From: CAIXPS01 sp034430115
Lineage (GTDB): Bacteria; Chloroflexota; Anaerolineae; J036; Brachytrichaceae
DNA: 39,042 nucleotides
Direction: 5' to 3'
Assembly (NCBI GenBank): GCA_034430115.1
Contig: DAOUFG010000177.1
Coordinates: forward strand, 1 to 39,042
The notes beneath the pieces were generated by a model, which was not told the origin of the DNA, made no database searches, and saw only the letters and a program-made list of their open reading frames with translations. Numbering within the stretch: position 1 is the stretch's first letter; each line of letters starts with the position of its first letter. The position numbers were made by a program, and so were the translations under genes. This document shows positions 26,780-35,347 of this stretch, piece after piece.

Positions 26780-28975
26780 TTAGTGGGCATCCGATTCCGT
26801 CAGGGCTTCAAAGAGCACCAATTCCGAGCTCTGTGGCAACTCCAGCCGCAGGTCCATCCCGTGCAACAGCAATTCCGCGCCGCTCAAGCAGAAAGCCTGT
26901 CCACGGTTATCGAGCGTCACCCGGTAGGTGCGCGCCGGGTCCAGCCCACGTGGAGCGAGATGATACACCGGCTCCGGCGCATCGCCCGTGCGAAACACGC
27001 CCGCGACCGCTCGCGCGCCGTCGGCGGAGGCATATTCCAACACGCACCAGGGCGATAGCTGAGTATGCTTGATGAACGGCGTATGGTGGAACACGCGCCC
27101 GTCGATCATCACCGGGCGGATAAACTCGCGATAGACCTTCAGGTGATGGTCGATGCGTTCCTGCAAAAAGGCCGACATTTCCTCACGGCTGGGCGCGATG
27201 CCCCGGAAGATGGGCCGGCACAGACACACCAGGCGCAACTGCGCATCCACGTCGCCTTCCAGGTCCAACTCGCCCACCTCGGTGCCAAAGGTGCGCAGCA
27301 GGATTTCGGGCGGCAACGACATCGTCACGCCGTTCAGAATCTTCAAACCGCGCGGCATGCGCATCCAGTCGCTCAATTCTGCGTTGTTGAAGCGATGCAA
27401 CGTGCCCCAATCCAACCGGCCGCCGCCACCTGCACAATCCTGAAATACCACTGCCGGGTATTTGGCGCGCACGCGCTCGAAGATGCCATACAACGCATCG
27501 TAATAGCGCCAGGTCAGGTCTTCCGTCGTGCCATCCATCGCCCGGTTGCCCGATGGCGATAGCAGGTGATTGTGGTCGATGCGGAACATGTCGAGCTTGT
27601 AGCGTTCGATGACGCGCTCGATCTCCGATTGCACCCAGGCGGCGACGGTGGGGTTGGTCAGGTCCAGCGCGCGCCCGTTTGCCACTGGCTCGCCGTCGCG
27701 CCGATAGAGCCAATCAGGATGTTCGCGCCGCAGCGTGCTGTTTTCACCCACGGCCTCCACTTCCACCCACAACCCAAACTTCATGCCCAATTGATGTGCA
27801 CGCTCGGGGACAGGCTCCAAGCCGTTGGGCAGCCAGGCGCCGGCGTGCCAATCACCCACATTCTTCCACCACAGGTTCGGTTCGTTGCCATACCACCCGG
27901 CGTCGATGACGTACATCTCGGTGCCGATGGATTGCGCCACCTCCACGTCGCGCAGCAGGTCGGGTTCGTTTTCGCGGTCGCACAAATAGCCGCGATGGTT
28001 CGCCTCGATCTCGACATATCGCCCCGACACGCGCTCAGGCATGACCACGTTGCGCACGTGCGCATGCGTGGCCTGCACGATTTTGTCGGTCTCCTCCTGG
28101 AAGAAGCCCAAGTGCACAGGCGGCGTGCGCAGCGTCTCGCCGGCGGCCAGGCTGCGCAACACCGGGTCATACCCCGATAGGCTCATGCGGAAATAGAGTT
28201 CAGCCTGGCGAGACACCTGGTGCATCTGCGGGTTGTGCGCCTCCTGCAAACGGCAATCCAGCGCAAAGGCATAATTGCCGCCCCAGGCCAGTTCGCACAC
28301 AAAGGTCTGGCCGTTGCAACGGTCATAGGCCCAGAAGGCCGGCCTGCCCCACCCGCTGCGGCCCAGCTTGCCGCCATCCACCACCTTCACACCGGCGGCT
28401 AACGGCTCGAACCAGAGGTCGCCCTCCTGGCCCCAGGAGAACTGGTGCGCGTAAGCCAGCGCGAAGGGCAACCCATCGGGCACGTCCAGATGTTCACCAG
28501 CGCGGTGGGCCCATAGTGCGCCACTAAACGGCGCAACGGAAGTGATACCCACCGTGTGCGACGCATGGTTGGTGACCTCCAACCAGCGGATGATGAACGG
28601 GCCGCCATCGATGCGCGTGTGCACCTTCACTTCGATCTGCGCCGCGCGATGCAACAGAGTGATGACGCCGTGGCTCACCGCGCCATCGCCGCTGCGATAC
28701 CCCGACGAATCCGGCGTGACCTGTGCGCTTTCCCACTCGTAGCTGCCTGCCAGGTTCTGGCCATCAATCGCAAGCTGGAATGCGTCGGCGGGCTGGTCGG
28801 GCAGCCAGCGCTGGTTTTGCAAGTGCATCTCCGGCCACACCTGCCCCGAAGGAGACCAGTAACGCGTACACAAGCGGCCGGCACGGTATTGTTCGTCATA
28901 GGTCACACGTCCCGACAAATAACGCGCCCCGGGCGTATCACCACTGCGGAAATGGATATCGGATGTGAGTGTCAT
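26780..28975 (-). CDS. GH36-type alpha-galactosidase, copy 2
   Basis: This protein of about 731 residues is distantly related to the first GH36 and has the same three-part plan. D467 in LDMFRIDHN is the nucleophile, the QDCAGGGGRLDWG block is the family signature, and D536 in ELSDWMR is the acid/base. YVIDAGWYG opens the barrel. ATG 28975 is preferred over 28990 because GGAGG sits eight bases before it; that site overlaps the first ATG. It leads the GH36-GH32-GH2 operon and is divergent from manA. No signal peptide. Different residues around the nucleophile from copy 1 (RIDHNHLL here, RLDYNVGG there) suggest different aglycone or linkage preference. Confidence 0.87.
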   Translation of the reverse strand: MTLTSDIHFRSGDTPGARYLSGRVTYDEQYRAGRLCTRYWSPSGQVWPEMHLQNQRWLPDQPADAFQLAIDGQNLAGSYEWESAQVTPDSSGYRSGDGAVSHGVITLLHRAAQIEVKVHTRIDGGPFIIRWLEVTNHASHTVGITSVAPFSGALWAHRAGEHLDVPDGLPFALAYAHQFSWGQEGDLWFEPLAAGVKVVDGGKLGRSGWGRPAFWAYDRCNGQTFVCELAWGGNYAFALDCRLQEAHNPQMHQVSRQAELYFRMSLSGYDPVLRSLAAGETLRTPPVHLGFFQEETDKIVQATHAHVRNVVMPERVSGRYVEIEANHRGYLCDRENEPDLLRDVEVAQSIGTEMYVIDAGWYGNEPNLWWKNVGDWHAGAWLPNGLEPVPERAHQLGMKFGLWVEVEAVGENSTLRREHPDWLYRRDGEPVANGRALDLTNPTVAAWVQSEIERVIERYKLDMFRIDHNHLLSPSGNRAMDGTTEDLTWRYYDALYGIFERVRAKYPAVVFQDCAGGGGRLDWGTLHRFNNAELSDWMRMPRGLKILNGVTMSLPPEILLRTFGTEVGELDLEGDVDAQLRLVCLCRPIFRGIAPSREEMSAFLQERIDHHLKVYREFIRPVMIDGRVFHHTPFIKHTQLSPWCVLEYASADGARAVAGVFRTGDAPEPVYHLAPRGLDPARTYRVTLDNRGQAFCLSGAELLLHGMDLRLELPQSSELVLFEALTESDAH

Positions 28976-29002
28976 TAAAGTTGCCTCCATCCCATTATCT
29001 TT

Positions 29003-29027
29003 ATTTCAGCGAAATTCACTATACAAT
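29003..29027. promoter_or_regulatory. Divergent promoter region between GH36 copy 2 and manA
   Basis: ATTTC-AGC-GAAAT (29003-29015) is a perfect short palindrome in the 90-base gap between divergent genes. TATACAAT (29020-29027) gives a -10-like TACAAT for the manA direction; GATAAT upstream of GH36 is a -10-like element on the other strand. A single regulator bound at the palindrome could control both directions. -35 elements are weak on both strands. Confidence 0.3.
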
Positions 29028-29065
29028 CCGCAAGTGATACCGCAACAAGGATGGATGTAGCAAAG

Positions 29066-30316
29066 ATGAGTGATAGCCAGACACAACCCGTCGTGGCGCG
29101 CCCCTACCTGATGCACAACCAGGTGCAATACTACGAGTGGGGCACACATGATGGTGACGCTTATATTGCCCAACTATTGGGCATTACCCCCGAACCGGGT
29201 AAGACCTACGCTGAACTCTGGATGGGGGCACACCCCAAAGCACCTTCCTCGGTCGTGGTGAACGGCCACGACATTCCGCTCGATCAATGGATCGCCGCGC
29301 ACGCGCAAGAGCTACTCGGACAGGCGGTGGCGGCTAGCTTCGCCAATACGCTGCCCTTCCTGTTCAAGGTGCTGGCGGCCGGCGAAGCGCTGTCGATCCA
29401 GGCCCACCCCACCAAGGCAGAGGCCAAACTGTTGCGCGCCAGCGACCCCGCGCATTACCCCGACGACAACCACAAACCCGAGATTGCCATTGCCATCGAT
29501 GGGTTGAAGGCGCTCATGGGCATCAAGCCACTGGCAGCGCTGGCAGAAACCTTGCGGCGCTACCCGGAAATCGCCGGGTTCGCCGGTGCGGACGTGAGCG
29601 CAAAACTGCTGAGCGCCCAAAACGCCGCGCCCGATCAAGAACAGCAAATCGCCCGCGAATTTTTGACGGCGCTCTTTTCGCGCGCCGTGAGCGATCCACA
29701 AGCACTGGCCCAGGCGGTGGACGCACTGGCGCAACGGCTGACAAGCCAGGGGCAGACGCTCAGTGAGGTCGAACATCTCTTCATGGAGCTATGCCGGAAG
29801 TACCCTAACACGGACGTGGGATTATTTGCAATCTTCGTCTTGAACCTGGTACACCTGGCCGAAGGCGAGGGCATCTACGTCGCCGCAGGCGTGCCGCACG
29901 CCTACCTGAAAGGCAATATCATCGAGTGCATGGCAAACTCGGACAACGTCATTCGGGTGGGCCTGACGAGCAAGTTCAAAGATACCCCCGCGCTCTTGCA
30001 AGTGATGCGAGTGGAACCCAAAGAGGTGGACATCTTGCGCGCCAATCCGTCGGGCGAAGAGACGATCTATCACACGCCCGCGCCCGAGTTCCAGGTCAGC
30101 CGCTTGCGCTTGCCCGCCGGGGCACAGCGAACCCAGCGGACGGGGAACAAGCCGGAAGTCTTCATCATTCTGACAGGCGAACTGACAGTCACCTGGCCCG
30201 GCGGGCAGGAGACCTATCGGCGCGGGCAATCCGTGTTCATTCCCGCCAACCTGGCGGAATACACCCTGGCAGCCGGAGCCGCAACGGAAATATTTAAGAC
30301 AGCCATTCCGAACTAA
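29066..30316 (+). CDS. manA: Mannose-6-phosphate isomerase, class I
   Basis: This zinc enzyme interconverts mannose 6-phosphate and fructose 6-phosphate. The 416-residue sequence shows the type I ligands: Q112 and H114 in SIQAHPTK, E139 in KPEIAIA, and a histidine in AGVPHAYLKG. ELWMGAHP near the N-terminus and NVIRVGLTSKF in the C-terminal half are family blocks. ATG 29066 (MSDSQTQ) is chosen because the earlier in-frame ATG at 29051 directly abuts the AAGG and leaves no spacer; the ribosome site is weak either way. It links the mannosidases of this locus to glycolysis. It is followed 34 bases later by an oxidoreductase gene in the same direction. Confidence 0.88.
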   Translation: MSDSQTQPVVARPYLMHNQVQYYEWGTHDGDAYIAQLLGITPEPGKTYAELWMGAHPKAPSSVVVNGHDIPLDQWIAAHAQELLGQAVAASFANTLPFLFKVLAAGEALSIQAHPTKAEAKLLRASDPAHYPDDNHKPEIAIAIDGLKALMGIKPLAALAETLRRYPEIAGFAGADVSAKLLSAQNAAPDQEQQIAREFLTALFSRAVSDPQALAQAVDALAQRLTSQGQTLSEVEHLFMELCRKYPNTDVGLFAIFVLNLVHLAEGEGIYVAAGVPHAYLKGNIIECMANSDNVIRVGLTSKFKDTPALLQVMRVEPKEVDILRANPSGEETIYHTPAPEFQVSRLRLPAGAQRTQRTGNKPEVFIILTGELTVTWPGGQETYRRGQSVFIPANLAEYTLAAGAATEIFKTAIPN

Positions 30317-30350
30317 CGATCAGTTCATCTTATTCGACAGGAGTTCATCA

Positions 30351-31415
30351 ATGTCCAAGAAATTGAAAGTCGGCATCATCGGGTTGGGCGGCATCGCACA
30401 CACGCACGTGCCGGGCTGGAAAGCCTCCAGCGATGCAGAACTTGTCGCGGGCAGCGACGTCAACACGGCCGTGTTCGATAGCTGGCGCGAGAAGTATGGT
30501 GTCACGCGCTTCTATGAGAAGCCGGCCGACCTGATCAACGATCCCGACATCGACATCATCGACATCTGCTCGCCGAACATGTATCACGCCGAACAAGCGA
30601 TTGCAGCGATGCAAGCCGACAAGCACGTCATCAGCGAGAAGCCATTGGCCCCCACGCCGGATGACATCCGCAAGATGATCGCCGCGCGCGACGCATCGGG
30701 TAAGTTATTAATGACAGCCCAACACTTCCGCTTCAGCGGCCCGGCGCGCGCCATGAAGGCCGAGATCGACAACGGCGCGCTGGGCGAGGTGTATCACGCA
30801 CGAAGCTGGATGCTGCGGCGCGGGTTCCTGCCCGTGCGGCCCACCTTCATCTATAAGCAACATAGCGGCGGCGGGCCATGCATCGACATCGGCGTGCACA
30901 TCCTGGACCTGACGCTGTGGCTGATGGGCCACCCGAAGCCGGTCGCCGTGAGCGGCGTCGCGCGCACCGCCCTGGCACACCACAAAGACGCCTTCTCCGC
31001 CTGGGGCCGCGTGGCGGTGCCGCAGGACATCGACGTGGAGGACTTCGCCTCGGCGTTCGTGCGTTTCGACACCGGCGCGACACTCATCCTTGAGGTGAGC
31101 TGGCTGCTGCACCACAATTCGCCCAGCGGCGAGGATGCGCATATGTGGTTGTATGGCACGGAAGGCGGTTGCGAATGGCCCAAGGCCGAGTTCACCAGCG
31201 CCGACTATGCCAACCGCCAATTCAAGAACACCACGCTGCAACTGACCCAGGACACGATGGAGCCGCACGCGCTGGAATGCGTGGAGTTTGCGCGTGCCGT
31301 GGCCGAGGGACGCACCTCACCCGTGCCGCCGGAGCAGTCGCTCTACGTGCAGACCATCCTCGACGGCATCTACCGCAGCCAGGCCGCCGGCCATGAGGTG
31401 AGCGTCTCAATCTAG
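30351..31415 (+). CDS. Gfo/Idh/MocA family oxidoreductase 1
   Basis: This 354-residue NAD(P)-dependent enzyme has an N-terminal Rossmann fold with GIIGLGGIAHTH, the conserved ISEKPLA lysine (K97), and a C-terminal alpha/beta domain with CIDIGVHILDL (D179, H183), the usual catalytic pair. The family oxidises or isomerises sugars, sugar acids and cyclitols. A clear AGGAG lies about nine bases before ATG 30351. It follows manA by 34 bases, so a joint transcript is likely. The substrate cannot be read from sequence. No membrane segment or export signal. Confidence 0.85.
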   Translation: MSKKLKVGIIGLGGIAHTHVPGWKASSDAELVAGSDVNTAVFDSWREKYGVTRFYEKPADLINDPDIDIIDICSPNMYHAEQAIAAMQADKHVISEKPLAPTPDDIRKMIAARDASGKLLMTAQHFRFSGPARAMKAEIDNGALGEVYHARSWMLRRGFLPVRPTFIYKQHSGGGPCIDIGVHILDLTLWLMGHPKPVAVSGVARTALAHHKDAFSAWGRVAVPQDIDVEDFASAFVRFDTGATLILEVSWLLHHNSPSGEDAHMWLYGTEGGCEWPKAEFTSADYANRQFKNTTLQLTQDTMEPHALECVEFARAVAEGRTSPVPPEQSLYVQTILDGIYRSQAAGHEVSVSI

Positions 31416-31438
31416 TAGCACCTGGAGATTTGGGATTG

Positions 31439-31545
31439 GAGATTAGGAAGTGAAACGTGAGGGATGAAACGTGAAATGTGAATGTAAAAAGGTGATCGCC
31501 ATATTCCTTTCACGTTTCATTCTTCATTCACTCAGCTCCAATCTC
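31439..31545. repeat. Long imperfect inverted repeat (MITE- or REP-like)
   Basis: The left arm (31439-31476) and right arm (31508-31545) are 38 bases each around a 31-base loop. The inner 13 bases are perfect (ATGAAACGTGAAA against its complement), a 19-base stem forms with two G-T pairs, and the outer six bases also match; the middle is poorly paired. It is built from short direct repeats such as GGAGATT and AAACGTGA. It fills the gap (31416-31562) before the DinB gene, and looks like a small mobile or regulatory repeat. Confidence 0.55.
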
Positions 31546-31562
31546 TTCATAAAGGGAGAGCT

Positions 31563-32069
31563 ATGACAATTCATCCACTCGTCACACAGTTGCACTTTGC
31601 ACGCAGCGAGTTTCTGCGCTGCATCGATGGCGTTAGCGAAGAGGATGCCGTGCGGCGCGTCATGCCCATGAATTGCATCAGTTGGTACCTCGGTCACCTG
31701 GCAAACCAGGAGCAATTCTTCTGGGTTCTCTTCGGGCAACAAAAGATCGTGGTGCCAGGGCTGAACGACCTGGTGGGCTATGGTAAACCTGCCAGCACGC
31801 CACCGCTCAAAGATATGCGCGCAGCCTGGCAGACCGTCACACAAGCCGCCGACGATTTCCTGTGCACACTTACACCTGAAAGGCTCACGGAGTTCGTGAC
31901 GTTTCGTGGTGAGAAATGGCGCGAGAACATCGGCACGACGCTGCAGCGCAACATCTATCACTATTGGTTTCACACGGGCGAGGCTTATGCCACGCGTGAA
32001 GCGCTGGGGCACACCGGCCTTCCCGAATTCGTTGGCGACATGACCAACGCCGGCTACCGGGCGGAATAG
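31563..32069 (+). CDS. DinB-family protein
   Basis: This 168-residue four-helix bundle protein has the DinB/YfiT-type histidine triad: H45 in WYLGHLANQEQFFW, and H133 and H137 in NIYHYWFHTGEAY. The residues bind a divalent metal in the family. Members are thiol transferases or hydrolases of varied and often unknown function. GGGAG lies just before ATG 31563. The gene ends three bases before the GH5-like gene starts, so the two are likely translated together. A link to the glycan role is not obvious and could be accidental. No signal peptide or membrane segment. Confidence 0.8.
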   Translation: MTIHPLVTQLHFARSEFLRCIDGVSEEDAVRRVMPMNCISWYLGHLANQEQFFWVLFGQQKIVVPGLNDLVGYGKPASTPPLKDMRAAWQTVTQAADDFLCTLTPERLTEFVTFRGEKWRENIGTTLQRNIYHYWFHTGEAYATREALGHTGLPEFVGDMTNAGYRAE

Positions 32070-32072
32070 ATC

Positions 32073-34013
32073 ATGACACTCCCTAACCCACTCACCACGC
32101 CGGGCACCTTTCTCGTCGGTTGTAACTATTGGGCTTCACACGCAGGGACGACGATGTGGCGCGACTGGCAACCGCAAATCGTCGCCCAGGACTTGCAGCG
32201 CCTGTCCAATGCCGGACTGCAAGTGCTACGCGTGTTTCCGCTCTGGCCCGATTTCCAACCACTCAACTTGCTGGGAACCGCCTCCGGCGCGGTGGAGACG
32301 CGCTTTGGCGAAGCGCCTCTCCCCGACGATGAAGCCGGGCGCGCGGGCGTCTCGGCCGAGATGATGGATCGCTTTCAGGCTTTCGCGGACCTGGCGGCAC
32401 AAAACGGCCTGAAGCTGATCGTCGGGTTGGTAACGGGTTGGATGAGCGGGCGATTGTTCGTGCCCCCCGCGCTGGAAGGGCGCAACGTCTTAACGGACCC
32501 GCTGGCCATTCAGTGGCAAACGCGGCTGGTGCAATACTTCGCGCGGCGCTTCCACGATCACCCAGCTATCCTGGCCTGGGACCTGGGCAACGAGTGTAAC
32601 GTGATGGGCAACGTCACACGCGAGCAGGCCTGGGCCTGGACCTCGGCGATCGTGAACGCCATTCGCGCCATCGATCAGACCCGCCCAATCGTCTCGGGCA
32701 TGCACAGCCTGTCGCCCGCGCCCAACGCGGCGTGGCGCGTTCAAGACCAGGGCGAACTGACCGATGTGCTCACCACGCATCCCTACCCCTATTTCACGCC
32801 CTACTGCGACCAGGATCCCGTGAACACCATCCGCACCGAGCTGCATAGCACGGCCGAATCGCGCATGTACGGCGACATCGGCGCGCGCCCCGCCCTGGTG
32901 GAAGAAATTGGCACGCTCGGCCCTATGGTGACGAACGAACCCGTCGCCGCCGATTTCATCCGCGCGGTGCTCTATTCGGCCTGGGCACACGATTGTCATG
33001 GGCTGCTCTGGTGGTGCGCGTTCGACCTGGGCCACCTGACGCACGCACCCTACGACTGGGACGCTTACGAACGCGAACTTGGGCTCTTTCACACCGACGG
33101 CACGCCCAAACCGGTGCTGAACGAGTTACAGCAGTTCCGCCGCTTCATCGATCAATTGCCATTCAAGCAACTTCCCCCGCGCCAAACAGAAGCCGTGTGC
33201 ATCCTGAGCGAAGGGCAGGATCAGTGGGCAGTGGCCTATAGCAGCTTCATCCTGGCCAAACAGGCCGGGTTTGACCTCACCTTCCAATATGCCGACCAGC
33301 CGCTCAAGGATGCGTCGCTCTACCTGCTGCCCTGCATCAGCGGCGGGCGCGTGCTCTATCGCCGGCATTACCAGGAACTGCTGGCGCGCGTCCGGGCCGG
33401 GGCCACGCTCTATGTCTCACACGAGAACGGTATGCTCAGCCCGTTCACGCAAGTGTTCGGCACCGACGTGCGCAGCCGCTCGAAACGCGCGAGTGCCACG
33501 CAGGCGAGCTTTGAGGCGTTGCCAGGCAGCCCCATCATCGCGACGCATGGCGAATTCCGCCTGGAGCTTGCGCCCACCAGTGCCGACGTGCTGGCGCGTG
33601 AAGCGGACGGCAACCCCGTCTTCACCTGTGCGCCATACGGCAATGGCAAGGCATACTTTCTATCCATCCCGCTCGAAAAAGAATTGACGACCACCCCCGG
33701 CAGCTTCCATTCGCCTGCGGCGCTGCCCGCATGGCAGGTCTGGCAATGGATCGCGCGTGACGTGCTTGCCCGGCGCGTGGCGCACAAAGATCACCCACAG
33801 GTGGGGCTCAGCGAGCATCCCTTGAGCGACACTCAGCGTGTGTTGATCGCGCTCAACTACAGCCCCGCCCCTGTGCAGACGCACATCAGCCTTGCGCCGG
33901 GCTGGCGGGCCGGGCAGGTATGGCACGGTGCAGCGCCTGCGCACACCGGCGACGGGTTGGACTGTCACATCGCGCCGAATGACGCGCTGGTCATGGTGTT
34001 ATTGGCTGGCTAA
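32073..34013 (+). CDS. GH5-like TIM-barrel glycoside hydrolase with GATase-like and beta-domains
   Basis: This 646-residue protein begins with a TIM barrel (about 10-350) of the GH5/GH42 clan. E174 in WDLGNEC is the expected acid/base and E278 in ALVEEIGT the nucleophile; YWASHAGTTMW and THPYPYF are sugar-site features. A second domain (about 370-560) with VCILSEGQDQWAVAYSSFIL resembles the class I glutamine amidotransferase-like trimerisation module of GH42 and GH164 enzymes. A beta-domain closes the protein. A mannosidase or mannanase-like role is plausible from context, not proven. It starts three bases after the DinB stop, without its own clear Shine-Dalgarno site. No signal peptide. Confidence 0.75.
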   Translation: MTLPNPLTTPGTFLVGCNYWASHAGTTMWRDWQPQIVAQDLQRLSNAGLQVLRVFPLWPDFQPLNLLGTASGAVETRFGEAPLPDDEAGRAGVSAEMMDRFQAFADLAAQNGLKLIVGLVTGWMSGRLFVPPALEGRNVLTDPLAIQWQTRLVQYFARRFHDHPAILAWDLGNECNVMGNVTREQAWAWTSAIVNAIRAIDQTRPIVSGMHSLSPAPNAAWRVQDQGELTDVLTTHPYPYFTPYCDQDPVNTIRTELHSTAESRMYGDIGARPALVEEIGTLGPMVTNEPVAADFIRAVLYSAWAHDCHGLLWWCAFDLGHLTHAPYDWDAYERELGLFHTDGTPKPVLNELQQFRRFIDQLPFKQLPPRQTEAVCILSEGQDQWAVAYSSFILAKQAGFDLTFQYADQPLKDASLYLLPCISGGRVLYRRHYQELLARVRAGATLYVSHENGMLSPFTQVFGTDVRSRSKRASATQASFEALPGSPIIATHGEFRLELAPTSADVLAREADGNPVFTCAPYGNGKAYFLSIPLEKELTTTPGSFHSPAALPAWQVWQWIARDVLARRVAHKDHPQVGLSEHPLSDTQRVLIALNYSPAPVQTHISLAPGWRAGQVWHGAAPAHTGDGLDCHIAPNDALVMVLLAG

Positions 34014-34042
34014 GGCCACCACCGACCAAAGGCTGGCTCGCC

Positions 34043-35227
34043 CTAGCCGCGTTGGATGGACCACGGGCGTTGCATGATGCGCGCCAACCCGGCCTCGTCT
34101 ATCTCGACGCCCAGCCCCGGCCCCTGCGGCACTTTCACGCAGCCGTCTTCTTCCAACACGAAGGGCTCGCGCAGATAGCCTTTGCCAAATACGGTGGTGT
34201 TGCCATCGCGCCAGTCGTTCACCTCGTTGTGTTCCTGCACCAGGAAGTTTGGGACCGCTGCATCCAGTTGAATCGACGCCGCCAGCGAAAGCGGACTGAG
34301 CGGGCAATGGAGCGCCACTTTGGCAAACGCCGCTTCGCCCATGCTCGCAATCTTGTGACACTCGGTGATGCCACCCGCGTGACAAATGTCCGGTTGCAGC
34401 ACCGATAACGCCCCTTTGCTCAAGGCCTCGAAGAAAATCCATTTGCCCATCCAACGCTCACCGGCGGCAATGGGCGCGCCCGTATGATGCGCCAGGTCCG
34501 CCAGGACATCCACACGCTCCACCGGCATCGGCTCTTCGATGAATAAGGGGCGATAAGGAGCCAGTACCTCGATCATCTGGCGCGCGATGGCCGGATGCGG
34601 ATTGTGTATATCCACAGCGACGTCCACCGCCTCGCCGGCGCCCTCGCGCACCGCTGCGAAAAGCTCCGCATAGTGGTCCACCCGCGACGTGACCTCTAAC
34701 CCGTCGCCCGGCCCAAAATGCACTTTCAGACACCGGAAGCCCCATTCTTGCACCAGCACCCGCGCTACCTCGGCCCAGGCCTGTGCGCCTTTGGCTGTGC
34801 CGGCAGGGGCATGACCTTCGCGATATGCCTGCCCCGGCACCACCGTATAGGGCAATGCCCCGCCCGTAGCGCGGTACATGCGCACCCGATCGCGACAGGC
34901 ACCCCCCAACAACTGATGAATCGGCAAGCCGGCTGCCTTGCCCTTGATGTCCCATAGGGCGATGTCGATCCCGCTGATCGCGCTCATCGTCACCGGCCCG
35001 CCCTTATATCCCACACCCGCGTTATACATCGCCTGCCACAACGCTTCGGTGCGCGTGGGATCTTGGCCGACCAACACCGGCGCCAGCCGCCGCACTTCGG
35101 CCATCACGCTTTCAGCATGATTCTCCAGGAAAGGTTCACCCAGGCCGATGATGCCTGCGTCGGTGTATATCTTCAGCCACACCCAGCTCGGTGGCACCTT
35201 CAGCAATTCCAACTTCGTAATCTTCAT
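34043..35227 (-). CDS. D-galactonate dehydratase-like enolase-superfamily enzyme
   Basis: This 394-residue protein resembles DgoD: D206 and H208 in VDIHNP, E231/E232 in FIEEPM, E257 in IAAGERW, and H307 in LHCPLSPL, with LQPDICHAGGITE and QEHNE downstream. These correspond to the metal ligands and the two catalytic histidines of D-galactonate dehydratase. Related sequences can act on other sugar acids, so no symbol is given. ATG 35227 (MKITKLEL) is the standard family start, with GAGG about ten bases upstream; the longer in-frame start at 35296 adds residues with no family match. It converges with the GH5-like gene and diverges from the next oxidoreductase gene, 120 bases away. Galactose released by the GH36 enzymes could reach it through oxidation to galactonate. 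Confidence 0.85.
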   Translation of the reverse strand: MKITKLELLKVPPSWVWLKIYTDAGIIGLGEPFLENHAESVMAEVRRLAPVLVGQDPTRTEALWQAMYNAGVGYKGGPVTMSAISGIDIALWDIKGKAAGLPIHQLLGGACRDRVRMYRATGGALPYTVVPGQAYREGHAPAGTAKGAQAWAEVARVLVQEWGFRCLKVHFGPGDGLEVTSRVDHYAELFAAVREGAGEAVDVAVDIHNPHPAIARQMIEVLAPYRPLFIEEPMPVERVDVLADLAHHTGAPIAAGERWMGKWIFFEALSKGALSVLQPDICHAGGITECHKIASMGEAAFAKVALHCPLSPLSLAASIQLDAAVPNFLVQEHNEVNDWRDGNTTVFGKGYLREPFVLEEDGCVKVPQGPGLGVEIDEAGLARIMQRPWSIQRG

Positions 35228-35347
35228 TGCATGCCAACCTCGTGGCGATGTCATGGGCAGACGGCGAATGCCTGCCAACACCGCATCACCAAGCAAAATC
35301 CAAAAATCCCGGTCTCGTTATACACTATGTTATCGGAGGATATCACT

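Noticed and set aside
21480..28975. Acyltransferase as a fourth member of the GH36-GH32-GH2 operon
   Set aside because: A 182-base gap with a perfect 28-base palindrome separates it from the beta-mannosidase, so a separate unit is more likely.
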